NCBI GenBank assembly: GCA_021775895.1
Contig: JAJFGX010000028.1
Location: forward strand, 1-39,073
Reading direction: 5' to 3'
DNA: 39,073 nt
DNA from: Alphaproteobacteria bacterium
GTDB taxonomy: Bacteria; Pseudomonadota; Alphaproteobacteria; Micavibrionales; CSBR16-224
Of the stretch, positions 1 to 8,814 are shown one piece after another. Position numbers and translations under genes: made by a program. Every line of letters begins with the position of its first letter. Positions within the stretch are counted from its first letter, which is position 1. The notes beneath the pieces were generated by a model. That model ran no database searches. It had not been told where the DNA came from and saw nothing but the letters and a program-made list of their open reading frames with translations.

Positions 1-186
1 TCAACAGCATTACAAACAATCAACAATCTTGCTGATAGCTCTGAACATGATGAAGTTAACCTATATATAGAAAATATCAAATCTATTATTAACAATAAAG
101 TTAGAGCTAAAAATAGAGATGATAGAAATGAAAAAGCTAGAGATTTTAGACAATATGCCAAAGCAAGATTTAAACCCAATGGATAA
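1..186 (+). CDS. C-terminus of an ankyrin-like/hypothetical protein (partial, 5' end outside window)
   Basis: Frame 1 is open from base 1 to TAA at 184-186 and ends ...DDRNEKARDFRQYAKARFKPNG, matching the C-terminus of the next gene (NDRNEKAKEFRKYAKARFKGKTH). Confidence 0.7.
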   Translation, partial: STALQTINNLADSSEHDEVNLYIENIKSIINNKVRAKNRDDRNEKARDFRQYAKARFKPNG

Positions 187-856
187 AAAATTTGATTTTG
201 ATTGGATACACGGTACTGTGGAGGAGCTTGAGAGCTTTGTTCAAGCCCATAGCCCCAATGTATATATAGCAAGGGGAATTATAACCGTAACCCCACTACT
301 GGAAACTATATTTCACGATCGTTTTGATTTAATGGAAGTACTGCTAGAGGCTAAAGCTGATCCCAATATGGACTTATATAATAATCCTGCAATTATTGTT
401 GCTCTTGAGCATAGGTTATCTCCAAAATATATTGAGAAACTTTTAGAGTTTGGGGCAACATTAGATGGACATAACTCTAAAAAACAAGGCGCAGTTGAAA
501 TAGCTATAAGCTTCATTCTACTCAATTTAGATATAAATCTTTCAAACAGAGAAATAGAAGACAATTTCGAATACGGAAAAAAGGACTATAATATGGCTTT
601 TGAGAAAATGAAGCTTGTATTAAAAAATAATGCGGATATACCAGCAAACACTATTGAAAAACTTGATAAGCTCATTCATAAAACTTCTGATTTTAGTCAA
701 GTTAATGAGTATGCTCAAAATATAAAAATAGAGATTGAAAATGAAATTAACAATCGATATAAAATAAAAAAACAACAACAATTAAATGATAGAAATGAAA
801 AAGCTAAAGAATTTAGAAAATATGCTAAAGCAAGATTTAAAGGTAAAACTCATTAA
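179..856 (+). CDS. ankyrin-repeat-like hypothetical protein, tandem paralog of the upstream gene
   Basis: ORF 119..856; start at 179 (ATGGATAA overlap with upstream stop) is more likely. Contains ankyrin-like stretches (TPLLETIFHDRFDLMEVLLEAKADPNMDLYNNPAIIVALEH...YIEKLLEFGATLDGHN). Confidence 0.65.
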   Translation: MDKKFDFDWIHGTVEELESFVQAHSPNVYIARGIITVTPLLETIFHDRFDLMEVLLEAKADPNMDLYNNPAIIVALEHRLSPKYIEKLLEFGATLDGHNSKKQGAVEIAISFILLNLDINLSNREIEDNFEYGKKDYNMAFEKMKLVLKNNADIPANTIEKLDKLIHKTSDFSQVNEYAQNIKIEIENEINNRYKIKKQQQLNDRNEKAKEFRKYAKARFKGKTH

Positions 857-896
857 ATATCTATTATAAATAATAAAATTGATATATATTAATAAA

Positions 897-1868
897 ATGA
901 AAAAGCAAAACACAAAAATATCGCAAAACAATACAATTCTGCTATCTGCTGGCGGAACGGGAGGACACTTATTTCCTGCAGAGGCGTTAGCCGTTGAATT
1001 CATATCTAGGGATAATAAAGTTATTTTTGCCACAGATGCTCGTGGAGAGAAATTTTACAATAAAAGCAGTCTAAAAAACGATAAAAATGTAAAAATGCAT
1101 GTTCTGCCATCTGCGACATGGGGTTCTGGTATAATAGGTAAGCTCTCAGCTATGATTACTATGGCTCTTGGTATTATCAAGGCTATGATATTATTAAAGA
1201 AAAACAAGGTTAACGCTGTTGTCGGTTTTGGTGGATACCCATCTTTTCCTGCTGTCTATGCCGCACAGATTTTAGGGGTGCCAACTATTCTGCATGAACA
1301 AAATGCAATTCTAGGCAAGGCAAACATAAGGCTGGCTATCAAAGCAAATCACATAGCAGTACCATTGCCAAATACTAAAGGGGTTGAGAAATATAAAGAT
1401 AAAACTACAGTAACAGGCAATCCTGTTCGTGGCGATATCCTTAATAAGCACAAAGCTAGTCCTGTAGCTTTAACTGAAAATGGAGAATTTAATATTTTTA
1501 TCATGGGTGGAAGCCAAGGCGCAAAAATTTTTGGAGATATAATCCCACAAGCCTTAGAGCTTTTACCACAACACTTACAGAAACGTATAAATTTAAACAT
1601 GCAGTGCCGTGCAGAACAAATTGAAGAAGTAAAAACAAAACTAGATGCTATTGGTATATCCGTAAATATACGTAGTTTCTTCACAGATGTTGCAGATAGG
1701 TTAGAGCAGTGTCACTTATTTATTGGCAGATCAGGAGCATCAACCGTAGCTGATGTAACAGTAATTGGAAGACCCGCTATTTTTGTACCAATGCAACATG
1801 CAGACCAACAACAAAAACTAAATGCCGATGTTATTGCAGATATTGGTGGTGCTTGGGTTATTACTTAA
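897..1868 (+). CDS. murG: UDP-N-acetylglucosamine--N-acetylmuramyl-(pentapeptide) transferase MurG, truncated by in-frame TAA
   Basis: LLSAGGTGGHLFPAEALA, GFGGYPSFPAVYAAQ, LHEQNAILGKAN, GGSQGAKIF, GRSGASTVADVTVIGRPAIFVPMQHADQQQKLNADV; stop at 1866-1868 lies where MurG normally continues (AWVI-Q-D-F). Confidence 0.9.
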   Translation: MKKQNTKISQNNTILLSAGGTGGHLFPAEALAVEFISRDNKVIFATDARGEKFYNKSSLKNDKNVKMHVLPSATWGSGIIGKLSAMITMALGIIKAMILLKKNKVNAVVGFGGYPSFPAVYAAQILGVPTILHEQNAILGKANIRLAIKANHIAVPLPNTKGVEKYKDKTTVTGNPVRGDILNKHKASPVALTENGEFNIFIMGGSQGAKIFGDIIPQALELLPQHLQKRINLNMQCRAEQIEEVKTKLDAIGISVNIRSFFTDVADRLEQCHLFIGRSGASTVADVTVIGRPAIFVPMQHADQQQKLNADVIADIGGAWVIT

Positions 1869-1889
1869 GATGGCTTCACTGCAGAGGCT

Positions 1890-2078
1890 TTGTCTATGCG
1901 TTTAGAGACTTTCTTTAATCTGCCAGAGACATTAGAAAAAGCGGCTCTATTAGCTGCAAGTTGTGGACGTATTAATGCAACTCAATATTTAGCTGATTGT
2001 GTTTATCATGTTTTAGGTTTAGAAACTACAAAGCAAAAAAACACTAAAGATAATGAAGATAAGGATATAGCAGCATGA
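1890..2078 (+). CDS. murG: C-terminal segment of MurG, same frame as the upstream ORF after the TAA
   Basis: Same frame as 897..1868. Sequence after the stop reads DGFTAEALSMRLETFFNLPETLEKAALLAASCGRINATQYLADCVYHVLGL, as expected for a MurG C-terminus; stop overlaps the murC ATG. Confidence 0.8.
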   Translation: MSMRLETFFNLPETLEKAALLAASCGRINATQYLADCVYHVLGLETTKQKNTKDNEDKDIAA

Positions 2079-3550
2079 AAAAATGGCCTCTTGAAACAGG
2101 AGTTCTACACTTTATCGGTATTGGTGGTATTGGAGTTAGCGGTATTGCTGAAATAATGCATAGATTCGGCTATCAAGTACAAGGCTCAGATTCTAAAGCC
2201 AGTGCAAATACCAAACGCCTAGAAGAAAAAAATATTAATATATTTATTGGTCACGATGCTGATAATCTTAAAAATACTAAAGATAACAAACCAATTGAAG
2301 TAGTTGTTTATTCATCAGCAGTTAAACAGGATAACCCAGAAATTGTAGCTGCTAAGAAAAATAATATTCCCGTAATACGTAGAGCAGAAATGCTTGCAGA
2401 ATTAATGAGATTTAAGAATTCTATAGCGATTGCAGGAACACATGGTAAAACAACAACGACTTCATTAATTGGTCATGTAATGGAAAAAACAGAGCTTGAT
2501 CCAACTATAATAAATGGCGGTATTGCTAACTCCTACGGGAGCAACGTTCGCATAGGCGAGAGTGACTGGATGGTAGTTGAGGTTGATGAAAGTGACGGGA
2601 GCTTTACATTACTGCCCTCAAGTATTGGGGTAATCACCAATATTGACCCAGAACATATGGATTTCTATGACTCATTTGATGAAGTAAAAGATGCTTATCG
2701 TAAGTTTATTTACAATATACCATTCTATGGCTTTGCTGTTGCCTGCACAGATGATGATAATGTTAAATCTTTAATATCAGATTTACCACGCAAAATTATT
2801 AGCTATGGCTTTAAAGAAGGTAGTGATGTTAGAGCAACAAACCTACGCAATACAGCCGAAGGTATGCGTTTTGATGTCTCTGTTAATATAGACAAAGAAA
2901 ACCAAATAATAAATGATGTGCTACTACCGATGTTTGGGGCTCATAATGTTTTAAATGCATTATCCTGTATTGCTATCTGTACAAAAATTGGGGTATCAGT
3001 TGAGAGCATAAAACAAGCATTTGTAAGCTTTAAAGGTGTTAGGCGAAGGTTCACTACAACTGGCGTTGTTAATGGTATACGAATTATTGATGACTATGCC
3101 CATCACCCAAAAGAGATTAAAGCCGTATTAGGAACTGCCAAAGACATTGTGCGGAGAGAGAGTAATGGCGGGCGTATCATTGCTGTAATGCAGCCCCATA
3201 GATACTCTAGATTATCTGGGTTATTTGATGAATTTTGTGAAAGCTTTAGCGCCGCAGATGCCGTAATAATTGCTGATGTTTATACCGCAGGTGAAGAACC
3301 GATAGCCAACATTAATAAAACAACTCTAGTACAAGGCATTATCAATACAGGGCATAAACTGGTTCACTCTTTAGATAATGTAGAACAGCTACCAGAATTA
3401 ATCAAAAACGTAGCTACGCCTCATGATATGGTTTTATTCTTAGGTGCTGGCGATATTACAAGTTGGGCGCAAGCTCTACCAAATCAATTATTGGAATTAA
3501 ATGATAATGACAGCACCATTACACAATACGCAAACGACCTCTCTGCTTAA
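2075..3550 (+). CDS. murC: UDP-N-acetylmuramate--L-alanine ligase MurC
   Basis: HFIGIGGIGVSGIAEIMHRFGYQVQGSD, IAGTHGKTTTTSL, VEVDESDGSF, NIDPEHMDFY, GVRRRFTTTG, DDYAHHPKEI, QPHRYSRL. Confidence 0.97.
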   Translation: MKKWPLETGVLHFIGIGGIGVSGIAEIMHRFGYQVQGSDSKASANTKRLEEKNINIFIGHDADNLKNTKDNKPIEVVVYSSAVKQDNPEIVAAKKNNIPVIRRAEMLAELMRFKNSIAIAGTHGKTTTTSLIGHVMEKTELDPTIINGGIANSYGSNVRIGESDWMVVEVDESDGSFTLLPSSIGVITNIDPEHMDFYDSFDEVKDAYRKFIYNIPFYGFAVACTDDDNVKSLISDLPRKIISYGFKEGSDVRATNLRNTAEGMRFDVSVNIDKENQIINDVLLPMFGAHNVLNALSCIAICTKIGVSVESIKQAFVSFKGVRRRFTTTGVVNGIRIIDDYAHHPKEIKAVLGTAKDIVRRESNGGRIIAVMQPHRYSRLSGLFDEFCESFSAADAVIIADVYTAGEEPIANINKTTLVQGIINTGHKLVHSLDNVEQLPELIKNVATPHDMVLFLGAGDITSWAQALPNQLLELNDNDSTITQYANDLSA

Positions 3551-4460
3551 GCGTCTACCAACAGTTAGAGGTAAATTGCGTGAGAATGTCCCTTTAGCAA
3601 ATCTAACATGGTTTCGTGTTGGTGGAGTGGCTGAAATAATGTTTCGTCCTTTAGACAAAGCAGACCTTGCTGATTTTCTAACAAATTGCCCCGAAGATAT
3701 TCCAATTACAGTATTGGGAGCAACTTCCAATATCTTAATACGTGATGGAGGAATATCTGGCGTTGTTATACGTATGTTAGCAAATTTTGGTGAAATTACA
3801 TTGCTAGAAGATAATGTAGTTTATGCAGGTTCAGCAGCTTTAGATGGAGCAGTAGCTAAATTTTGTGCCGAAAATGAATTAGGTGGTTTAGAATTCTTAT
3901 CTGGTATTCCAGGTTCAATTGGCGGTGGCTTAAAAATGAATGCTGGGGCATATGATGCAGAATTTAAAGATGTATTGTTATATGCAGATGCAATAGGTCG
4001 TGACGGCACATGTTATCGCTGGACTCCAGAGCAAATGGATATGCAGTATCGTAGCAACGAAGTTCCAGATGGCACTATATTTGTTGGTGCCGCTTTTAAG
4101 TCTAAACCAGATTCAAAAATAAACATCGAAAAGAAAATGTTGGAAATTAAAACGAAACGTGAGGCAAGCCAGCCTGTCAGGGAGAAAACAGGTGGCTCAA
4201 CATTTGCAAATCCCTGCAGAGACAATCCAAAAATTAGAAAACACGCATGGCAATTAATTGATGAGGCTGGTTGTCGTGGTTTAGTTATTGGTGGAGCTAA
4301 AATGTCAGAGAAACACTGTAATTTCATGATTAACACAGGCAATGCCACAGCGTATGACTTAGAAACTCTAGGTGAAACTGTCCGAATGCGTGTGCTTGAA
4401 ATCTCAGGAATTAACTTACGCTGGGAAATTAGACGTATTGGTGTTGACTTAGAAAAATAA
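3501..4460 (+). CDS. murB: UDP-N-acetylenolpyruvoylglucosamine reductase MurB (start 3501 or 3507)
   Basis: TWFRVGGVAEIMFRP, LGATSNILIRDGGI, LSGIPGSIGGGLKMNAGAY, YRSNEVP, GSTFANP, HCNFMINTGNAT. Confidence 0.96.
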   Translation: MIMTAPLHNTQTTSLLKRLPTVRGKLRENVPLANLTWFRVGGVAEIMFRPLDKADLADFLTNCPEDIPITVLGATSNILIRDGGISGVVIRMLANFGEITLLEDNVVYAGSAALDGAVAKFCAENELGGLEFLSGIPGSIGGGLKMNAGAYDAEFKDVLLYADAIGRDGTCYRWTPEQMDMQYRSNEVPDGTIFVGAAFKSKPDSKINIEKKMLEIKTKREASQPVREKTGGSTFANPCRDNPKIRKHAWQLIDEAGCRGLVIGGAKMSEKHCNFMINTGNATAYDLETLGETVRMRVLEISGINLRWEIRRIGVDLEK

Positions 4461-4476
4461 TATAAGGTTAGAAACT

Positions 4477-5715
4477 ATGCTTTCATTCGATGAATTAGTT
4501 GATGAAATAAAAAATGGTTGCAAGCCCAAGGAAGAATTCCGTATTGGGGTCGAACACGAACAATTTTCTTTTGATAAAACAACCAATGATCCCCTCACCT
4601 ATGATGGAAAAAAAGGCGTTGGCAATCTACTAAAAACTTTTGCAACTAAGTATAATTGGCAACAAGTCTTAGAAAACGGCAATCCAATTGCTTTAACTAA
4701 AGATAGAATGAGCCTGACCATTGAACCAGGGGGGCAAATTGAATATGCTGGCTCTCCTTTGTTATCTTTGCAAGATGTCAAAGATGAAATGACTGAATTT
4801 CAGAGTAACTTACATATAGTTGCAGATGAGCTTGGCATTGGTTTCCTACAAAAGGGCGTACACCCAAACTGGAAAATAAAAGATATTAATTTAATGCCCA
4901 AGGCAAGGTACAAAATCATGTCTGAATATATGCCTACTAAAGGTAAATATGGCTTGGATATGATGTTTAGAACCTGTGGAAGCCAGCTTAATCTTGATTA
5001 TAAAGATGAAGCAGACATGGTGATGAAATTTAGAGTTTGCCTTGCTGTGCAACCTATAATTATTGCATTAATGGCAAATTCCCAATATTTAGAGGGTAGC
5101 AACACTGGCTATGCTAGTTATAGAGCCCATATTTGGACTGATACAGATTCTGATAGGTGCGGTTTTCCTAGCTTTGTTTTTGATGATGATATGGGATTTG
5201 AAAAATATGTTGAATACGCTCTTGATGTGCCAATGTATTTTATTATCAGGGATAACAAATATATTAACATGGCAGGTAAATCTTTCCGTGAGTTTATGGC
5301 AGGGACACTTGCTGACTATGAAGGACAATATGCGACATTAAAAGACTGGCAAGACCATATAACTACGGTTTTTCCAGAGGTACGTTTAAAACAATATTTA
5401 GAGCTACGCAGTGCAGATAGTTGCTCCTATGAAATGGTGATGGCAATGACTGCCTTTTGGGTTGGAATTTTATACGATGATAACGCCTTAAATAAAACCT
5501 ATGATATTATAAAAAACTGGTCACCACAGGCAATTGAAGGATTATATATTAGTGCTTCAAAAGATGCGCTTGCTGGCGTGGTCGAGGCTCTGCCCTCAAT
5601 AAGAAGTTTAACCAAAGATTTGCTTGAAATTGCTAATGCTGGACTCAAAAATCAACCAGATAACAGTGAATTATTATATTTGTTAGAACCATTCTTCAAT
5701 CTAGCTAAAATCTAG
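4477..5715 (+). CDS. gshA: glutamate--cysteine ligase (plant/alphaproteobacterial-type)
   Basis: RIGVEHEQFSFD, TIEPGGQIEYAGSPL, DMMFRTCGSQLNLDYKDEADM, YASYRAHIWTDTDSDRCGF, LKQYLELRSADS match class III GCL motifs. Confidence 0.9.
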   Translation: MLSFDELVDEIKNGCKPKEEFRIGVEHEQFSFDKTTNDPLTYDGKKGVGNLLKTFATKYNWQQVLENGNPIALTKDRMSLTIEPGGQIEYAGSPLLSLQDVKDEMTEFQSNLHIVADELGIGFLQKGVHPNWKIKDINLMPKARYKIMSEYMPTKGKYGLDMMFRTCGSQLNLDYKDEADMVMKFRVCLAVQPIIIALMANSQYLEGSNTGYASYRAHIWTDTDSDRCGFPSFVFDDDMGFEKYVEYALDVPMYFIIRDNKYINMAGKSFREFMAGTLADYEGQYATLKDWQDHITTVFPEVRLKQYLELRSADSCSYEMVMAMTAFWVGILYDDNALNKTYDIIKNWSPQAIEGLYISASKDALAGVVEALPSIRSLTKDLLEIANAGLKNQPDNSELLYLLEPFFNLAKI

Positions 5716-5737
5716 CTAACAAATAATTATATAAAAA

Positions 5738-5771
5738 AAACACCCCGCCAAATTCCTAAGACGGGGTGTTT
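5738..5771. terminator. bidirectional rho-independent-like terminator between convergent gshA and pilin gene
   Basis: AAACACCCCG (5738-5747) pairs perfectly with CGGGGTGTTT (5762-5771), flanked by an A-run on the left and T-rich sequence on the right. Confidence 0.8.
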
Positions 5772-5802
5772 AATTATTAAGCTATAAAGCTTTTCTAGTC
5801 GA

Positions 5803-6645
5803 TTATCCTTGGATCTGAATAATTAAACCACAATCTTTAGATTTTGACTGTTCGTTATAAACAAATGGCGCTGCGGCTCCAAAACAAGTAGCTGTTGTAC
5901 CATATGCTTGTGTTGTTCCAGTATCTGGCTGGCCATCATCAATTTTACGATCAATTTGTGCTGCACGTAAAGGTGATAAAGGTTGAATACCAGCAGTAGT
6001 GTTAACAATTGCACCAGGTGTGTTACGCAGTATCAGAACTGTACCCACAGGTGCGACTTGACTAGCACCAGCAGGACGTCCTGGCATATTAGCTGTACCA
6101 GGTGCACCAGCATCAGTTGCTGCATTACCATCAGAGTGCCCTACAAAGAAACCACCACCAATTTTTGCTGCTGGGTGTGTCTCGCCCCATACTGATGCTC
6201 CACCAGTACCACCAAGACGAACCGCTTGGTCTGTAGTGCCACCAATTAAGTCAGCAAGTAACATATGTACCCAAAATAATGTAGTTTCACCACCTACAGC
6301 TGCTGGCAATGCCGCTGCAACTGTAACTCCATTACCACTACCTGCCATATCAGGGGCACCAACTACTTGGTTACCTGCAGTTGCTGCTGTAGGGGCACAA
6401 GTACCAGCACAATTAGGCAAACGTGTTATTGCATTAGCCATATCCCCAGGCATAGCATTGAACGTGTCACGAAATGTTGTAACTGCCGCTTCATAAGATT
6501 TAACTTGAGAAACTGTTGATGCAATCCTTGCATTTTCCATCAGTTCCTGACCTTTTAAAATACCACCGATTAACAGGCCAATAATGGCCATCACGATGGC
6601 AAGTTCCACAAGTGTGAAACCTTTTTCGTTTTTCATTCTTTTCAT
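5803..6645 (-). CDS. type IV pilin / type II pseudopilin-like protein, Gly/Ala-rich C-terminal domain
   Basis: Prepilin N-terminus MKRMKNEKG^FTLVELAIVMAIIGLLIGGILKGQEL; good SD (TAAAGGAGAAGT on the minus strand) upstream. Confidence 0.9.
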   Translation of the reverse strand: MKRMKNEKGFTLVELAIVMAIIGLLIGGILKGQELMENARIASTVSQVKSYEAAVTTFRDTFNAMPGDMANAITRLPNCAGTCAPTAATAGNQVVGAPDMAGSGNGVTVAAALPAAVGGETTLFWVHMLLADLIGGTTDQAVRLGGTGGASVWGETHPAAKIGGGFFVGHSDGNAATDAGAPGTANMPGRPAGASQVAPVGTVLILRNTPGAIVNTTAGIQPLSPLRAAQIDRKIDDGQPDTGTTQAYGTTATCFGAAAPFVYNEQSKSKDCGLIIQIQG

Positions 6646-6948
6646 ATTTACTTCTCCTTTAGTTTAGCTCATGTAAACCTATACATGATAATTCGTAGTT
6701 TTCCCTTAAAACTTCCCAGATTGATTAAAACATAAAAACTATTAAAAAAACTTTAATATGCATCAATACTAGATAGCTTTGATAAAAGAGCATTTATTTT
6801 AAAAATGCCTACTTCTATTTTGGAGCCTCTATCTTTCATTTTTCAACAAAAAAATAAACAAATTACTTTATTTCACGTACATTAACCCTCAATTTAACAA
6901 AATGAGGTGTGTTCTTATCATAATATATTGATTTAATGTGTTTTTAAA

Positions 6949-8052
6949 TCAAGCCTTTAACTTCTCACTTCGATAAATTGAGGGGGATTTTCCTGTGATA
7001 TTCTTAAATACTCTATTAAAAGAAGGCAAAGAATTAAAACCAACCTCAAAAGCAATGGTTTGAATCGGTATTTTTACGTCTTTTAACATACGTTTAGCAT
7101 CTTCTACCCTATTTTCATTCAAAATTTGAGGAAGAGTTTTACCAAAAGCTGTGTTAATAATTCCAGATAATGCACTTTCAGAGATATTTAGCTCTCTAGC
7201 TAGGTCTGCCCTACTAAAACTAGGTTCATGGTACAGCTTATCAAGCTCTATCAAATCTTGGATTTTTAATGCGATGCTATAGTCTTCCTCCGACAGGCTA
7301 TCTAAGTCCGCTATTTTTTTCTTTAATCCCCCCCCCTTTAAACTTAAGGCAGGCGGATAAATACGGAAAAACATAGTTGTGGTTACATAAACAAACCCCA
7401 ACCCCATCACCAATAATACAGCATCAGCAATATTTTGTGGAATATTAGCCTCGCTAGAACGTAGAATATTAACAGCAGCCCCACCCATGTTCATAATAAT
7501 TAAGCTAATAACCAACCAATAACGTTCATATCCACCTTTATTTTTATCTCGCATAACCTTAAAAAGGTCTTGATTGCTAAATAGAAACAATAAACTCATA
7601 GAACCTATAACACCGCTAGAAAGATGAAACCACTCAAACAAACGACTGCAATAATATGCATCATCTATTCCACATACATTACCAGACTTATTCATCATAA
7701 GAATAAATGAAAGCACTATAATTGGCAGAAATACAATCCAGTACTCCCGCCACCTAGGTGGTTTAGAATAACTTATTTGTAAAATCAGCAAATAGCTCAA
7801 TGGGGGTATTAAAGCCCAACAAGACCATAGAACAATACGCAAAATACCTTCTATATCTTCAAGTCTTAAAGCAAATTGTGTTAGAAAAGCTAAACCAAGC
7901 ACAGAAAAATAAAACATTGGCAACACAGCTTGTCGCCAGTTATACAACCTAACAATAATATAGGCTACTATCAAAATAGATTGAGTTAACCCCATAATGG
8001 CCAACCATTCTAAAAGGCTAAGCGATATATTTAAAAAAGCTGATAATTCCAA
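6949..8052 (-). CDS. AraC-family transcriptional regulator with multi-TM N-terminal domain
   Basis: Several hydrophobic TM segments, then C-terminal HTH pair: FSRADLARELNISESALSGIINTAFGKTLPQILNENRVEDAKRML...IAFEVGFNSLPSFNRVFKNITGKSPSIYR. Confidence 0.85.
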   Translation of the reverse strand: MELSAFLNISLSLLEWLAIMGLTQSILIVAYIIVRLYNWRQAVLPMFYFSVLGLAFLTQFALRLEDIEGILRIVLWSCWALIPPLSYLLILQISYSKPPRWREYWIVFLPIIVLSFILMMNKSGNVCGIDDAYYCSRLFEWFHLSSGVIGSMSLLFLFSNQDLFKVMRDKNKGGYERYWLVISLIIMNMGGAAVNILRSSEANIPQNIADAVLLVMGLGFVYVTTTMFFRIYPPALSLKGGGLKKKIADLDSLSEEDYSIALKIQDLIELDKLYHEPSFSRADLARELNISESALSGIINTAFGKTLPQILNENRVEDAKRMLKDVKIPIQTIAFEVGFNSLPSFNRVFKNITGKSPSIYRSEKLKA

Positions 8053-8067
8053 TTTATAACCTTAATA

Positions 8068-8799
8068 TTATTTTGAATCTGATACCAATGATGAACCTAT
8101 ATGCTCTTCTTCAACATAAAGCCTTTCGGTAAGGTAGCTACGAATAAAGTTCTTTTCTGTCTGAGGTAAATTAGATGCAGTCAATAAAACCCCCTCCATC
8201 AATGCAATCGCTGCTTCTTTCTCATCCATTGCCGTTAAAACAAATACAGGCATATGCCTTGCCCACATTGGCAAGCTATCCCCAACAGGATTCATAGATG
8301 ATAGTTTATAAGCCAGCTCTAATGCATAATCTATATCTTTTAAATTGTAACGAGCCAAGAAAACAGCATGGGCAAGCCAACGCCACCTATCACCATCCTC
8401 ATTTAAACCAACCTCAGCCAAATAATCAACAATAATCCGTGTCTTTTCTGGGTTTTTAGTTGCTCCAAAATAAAATGCTGCCGCCATTGGTATATGATTT
8501 GATTGTCCATCTAATTCATGCAATAACCAAAACCATGGCTTTAGGTCATTATAATCATATTTTGCAAAGCTCTGGTTTCTACCGCCTGTATCACCTACAT
8601 TTTGCAAAGTTAATGCTCCGAATCTATAAAAAAACTGTGCATCGCCTAAAGTCGTAGATAAAGCTCCATTTTTAGATGGTGCAGGTGGAATTCCTGGCCA
8701 TGGCATGCGAATATGATGCGAAGATAACCATAGTAAAACATTAAAGCTGAATATAACTAATAAGAAAATACGTGCGTAATTTTGTGCAGAAGTATCCAT
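8068..8799 (-). CDS. hypothetical membrane-anchored protein with helical/TPR-like repeats
   Basis: N-terminal TM (YARIFLLVIFSFNVLLWL), then helical-repeat-like sequence; tightly packed with the ABC permease gene. Confidence 0.55.
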   Translation of the reverse strand: MDTSAQNYARIFLLVIFSFNVLLWLSSHHIRMPWPGIPPAPSKNGALSTTLGDAQFFYRFGALTLQNVGDTGGRNQSFAKYDYNDLKPWFWLLHELDGQSNHIPMAAAFYFGATKNPEKTRIIVDYLAEVGLNEDGDRWRWLAHAVFLARYNLKDIDYALELAYKLSSMNPVGDSLPMWARHMPVFVLTAMDEKEAAIALMEGVLLTASNLPQTEKNFIRSYLTERLYVEEEHIGSSLVSDSK

Positions 8800-8814
8800 G
8801 TCTATATCCTATCA

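Noticed and set aside
1349-1684. Minus-strand ORF 1349..1684 (111 aa)
   Set aside because: Entirely antisense to murG with no recognisable motifs.
1866-1868. Genome-wide TAA-to-Gln recoding as explanation for the murG stop
   Set aside because: TAA ends several genes at expected positions here (for example murC ...DLSA*, the SelO-like gene, the small SSSYGGK protein), so global reassignment is unlikely.
5983-6496. Plus-strand ORFs 5983..6195 and 6236..6496
   Set aside because: Antisense to the well-supported pilin gene; low-complexity Cys/Thr or Pro/Ala translations typical of shadow ORFs.
6790-6907. Weak AT-rich hairpins (gcattt...aaatgc; cctca...tgagg) downstream of the AraC-type gene as terminators
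   Set aside because: Short stems in AT-rich DNA; not distinguishable from chance by eye.
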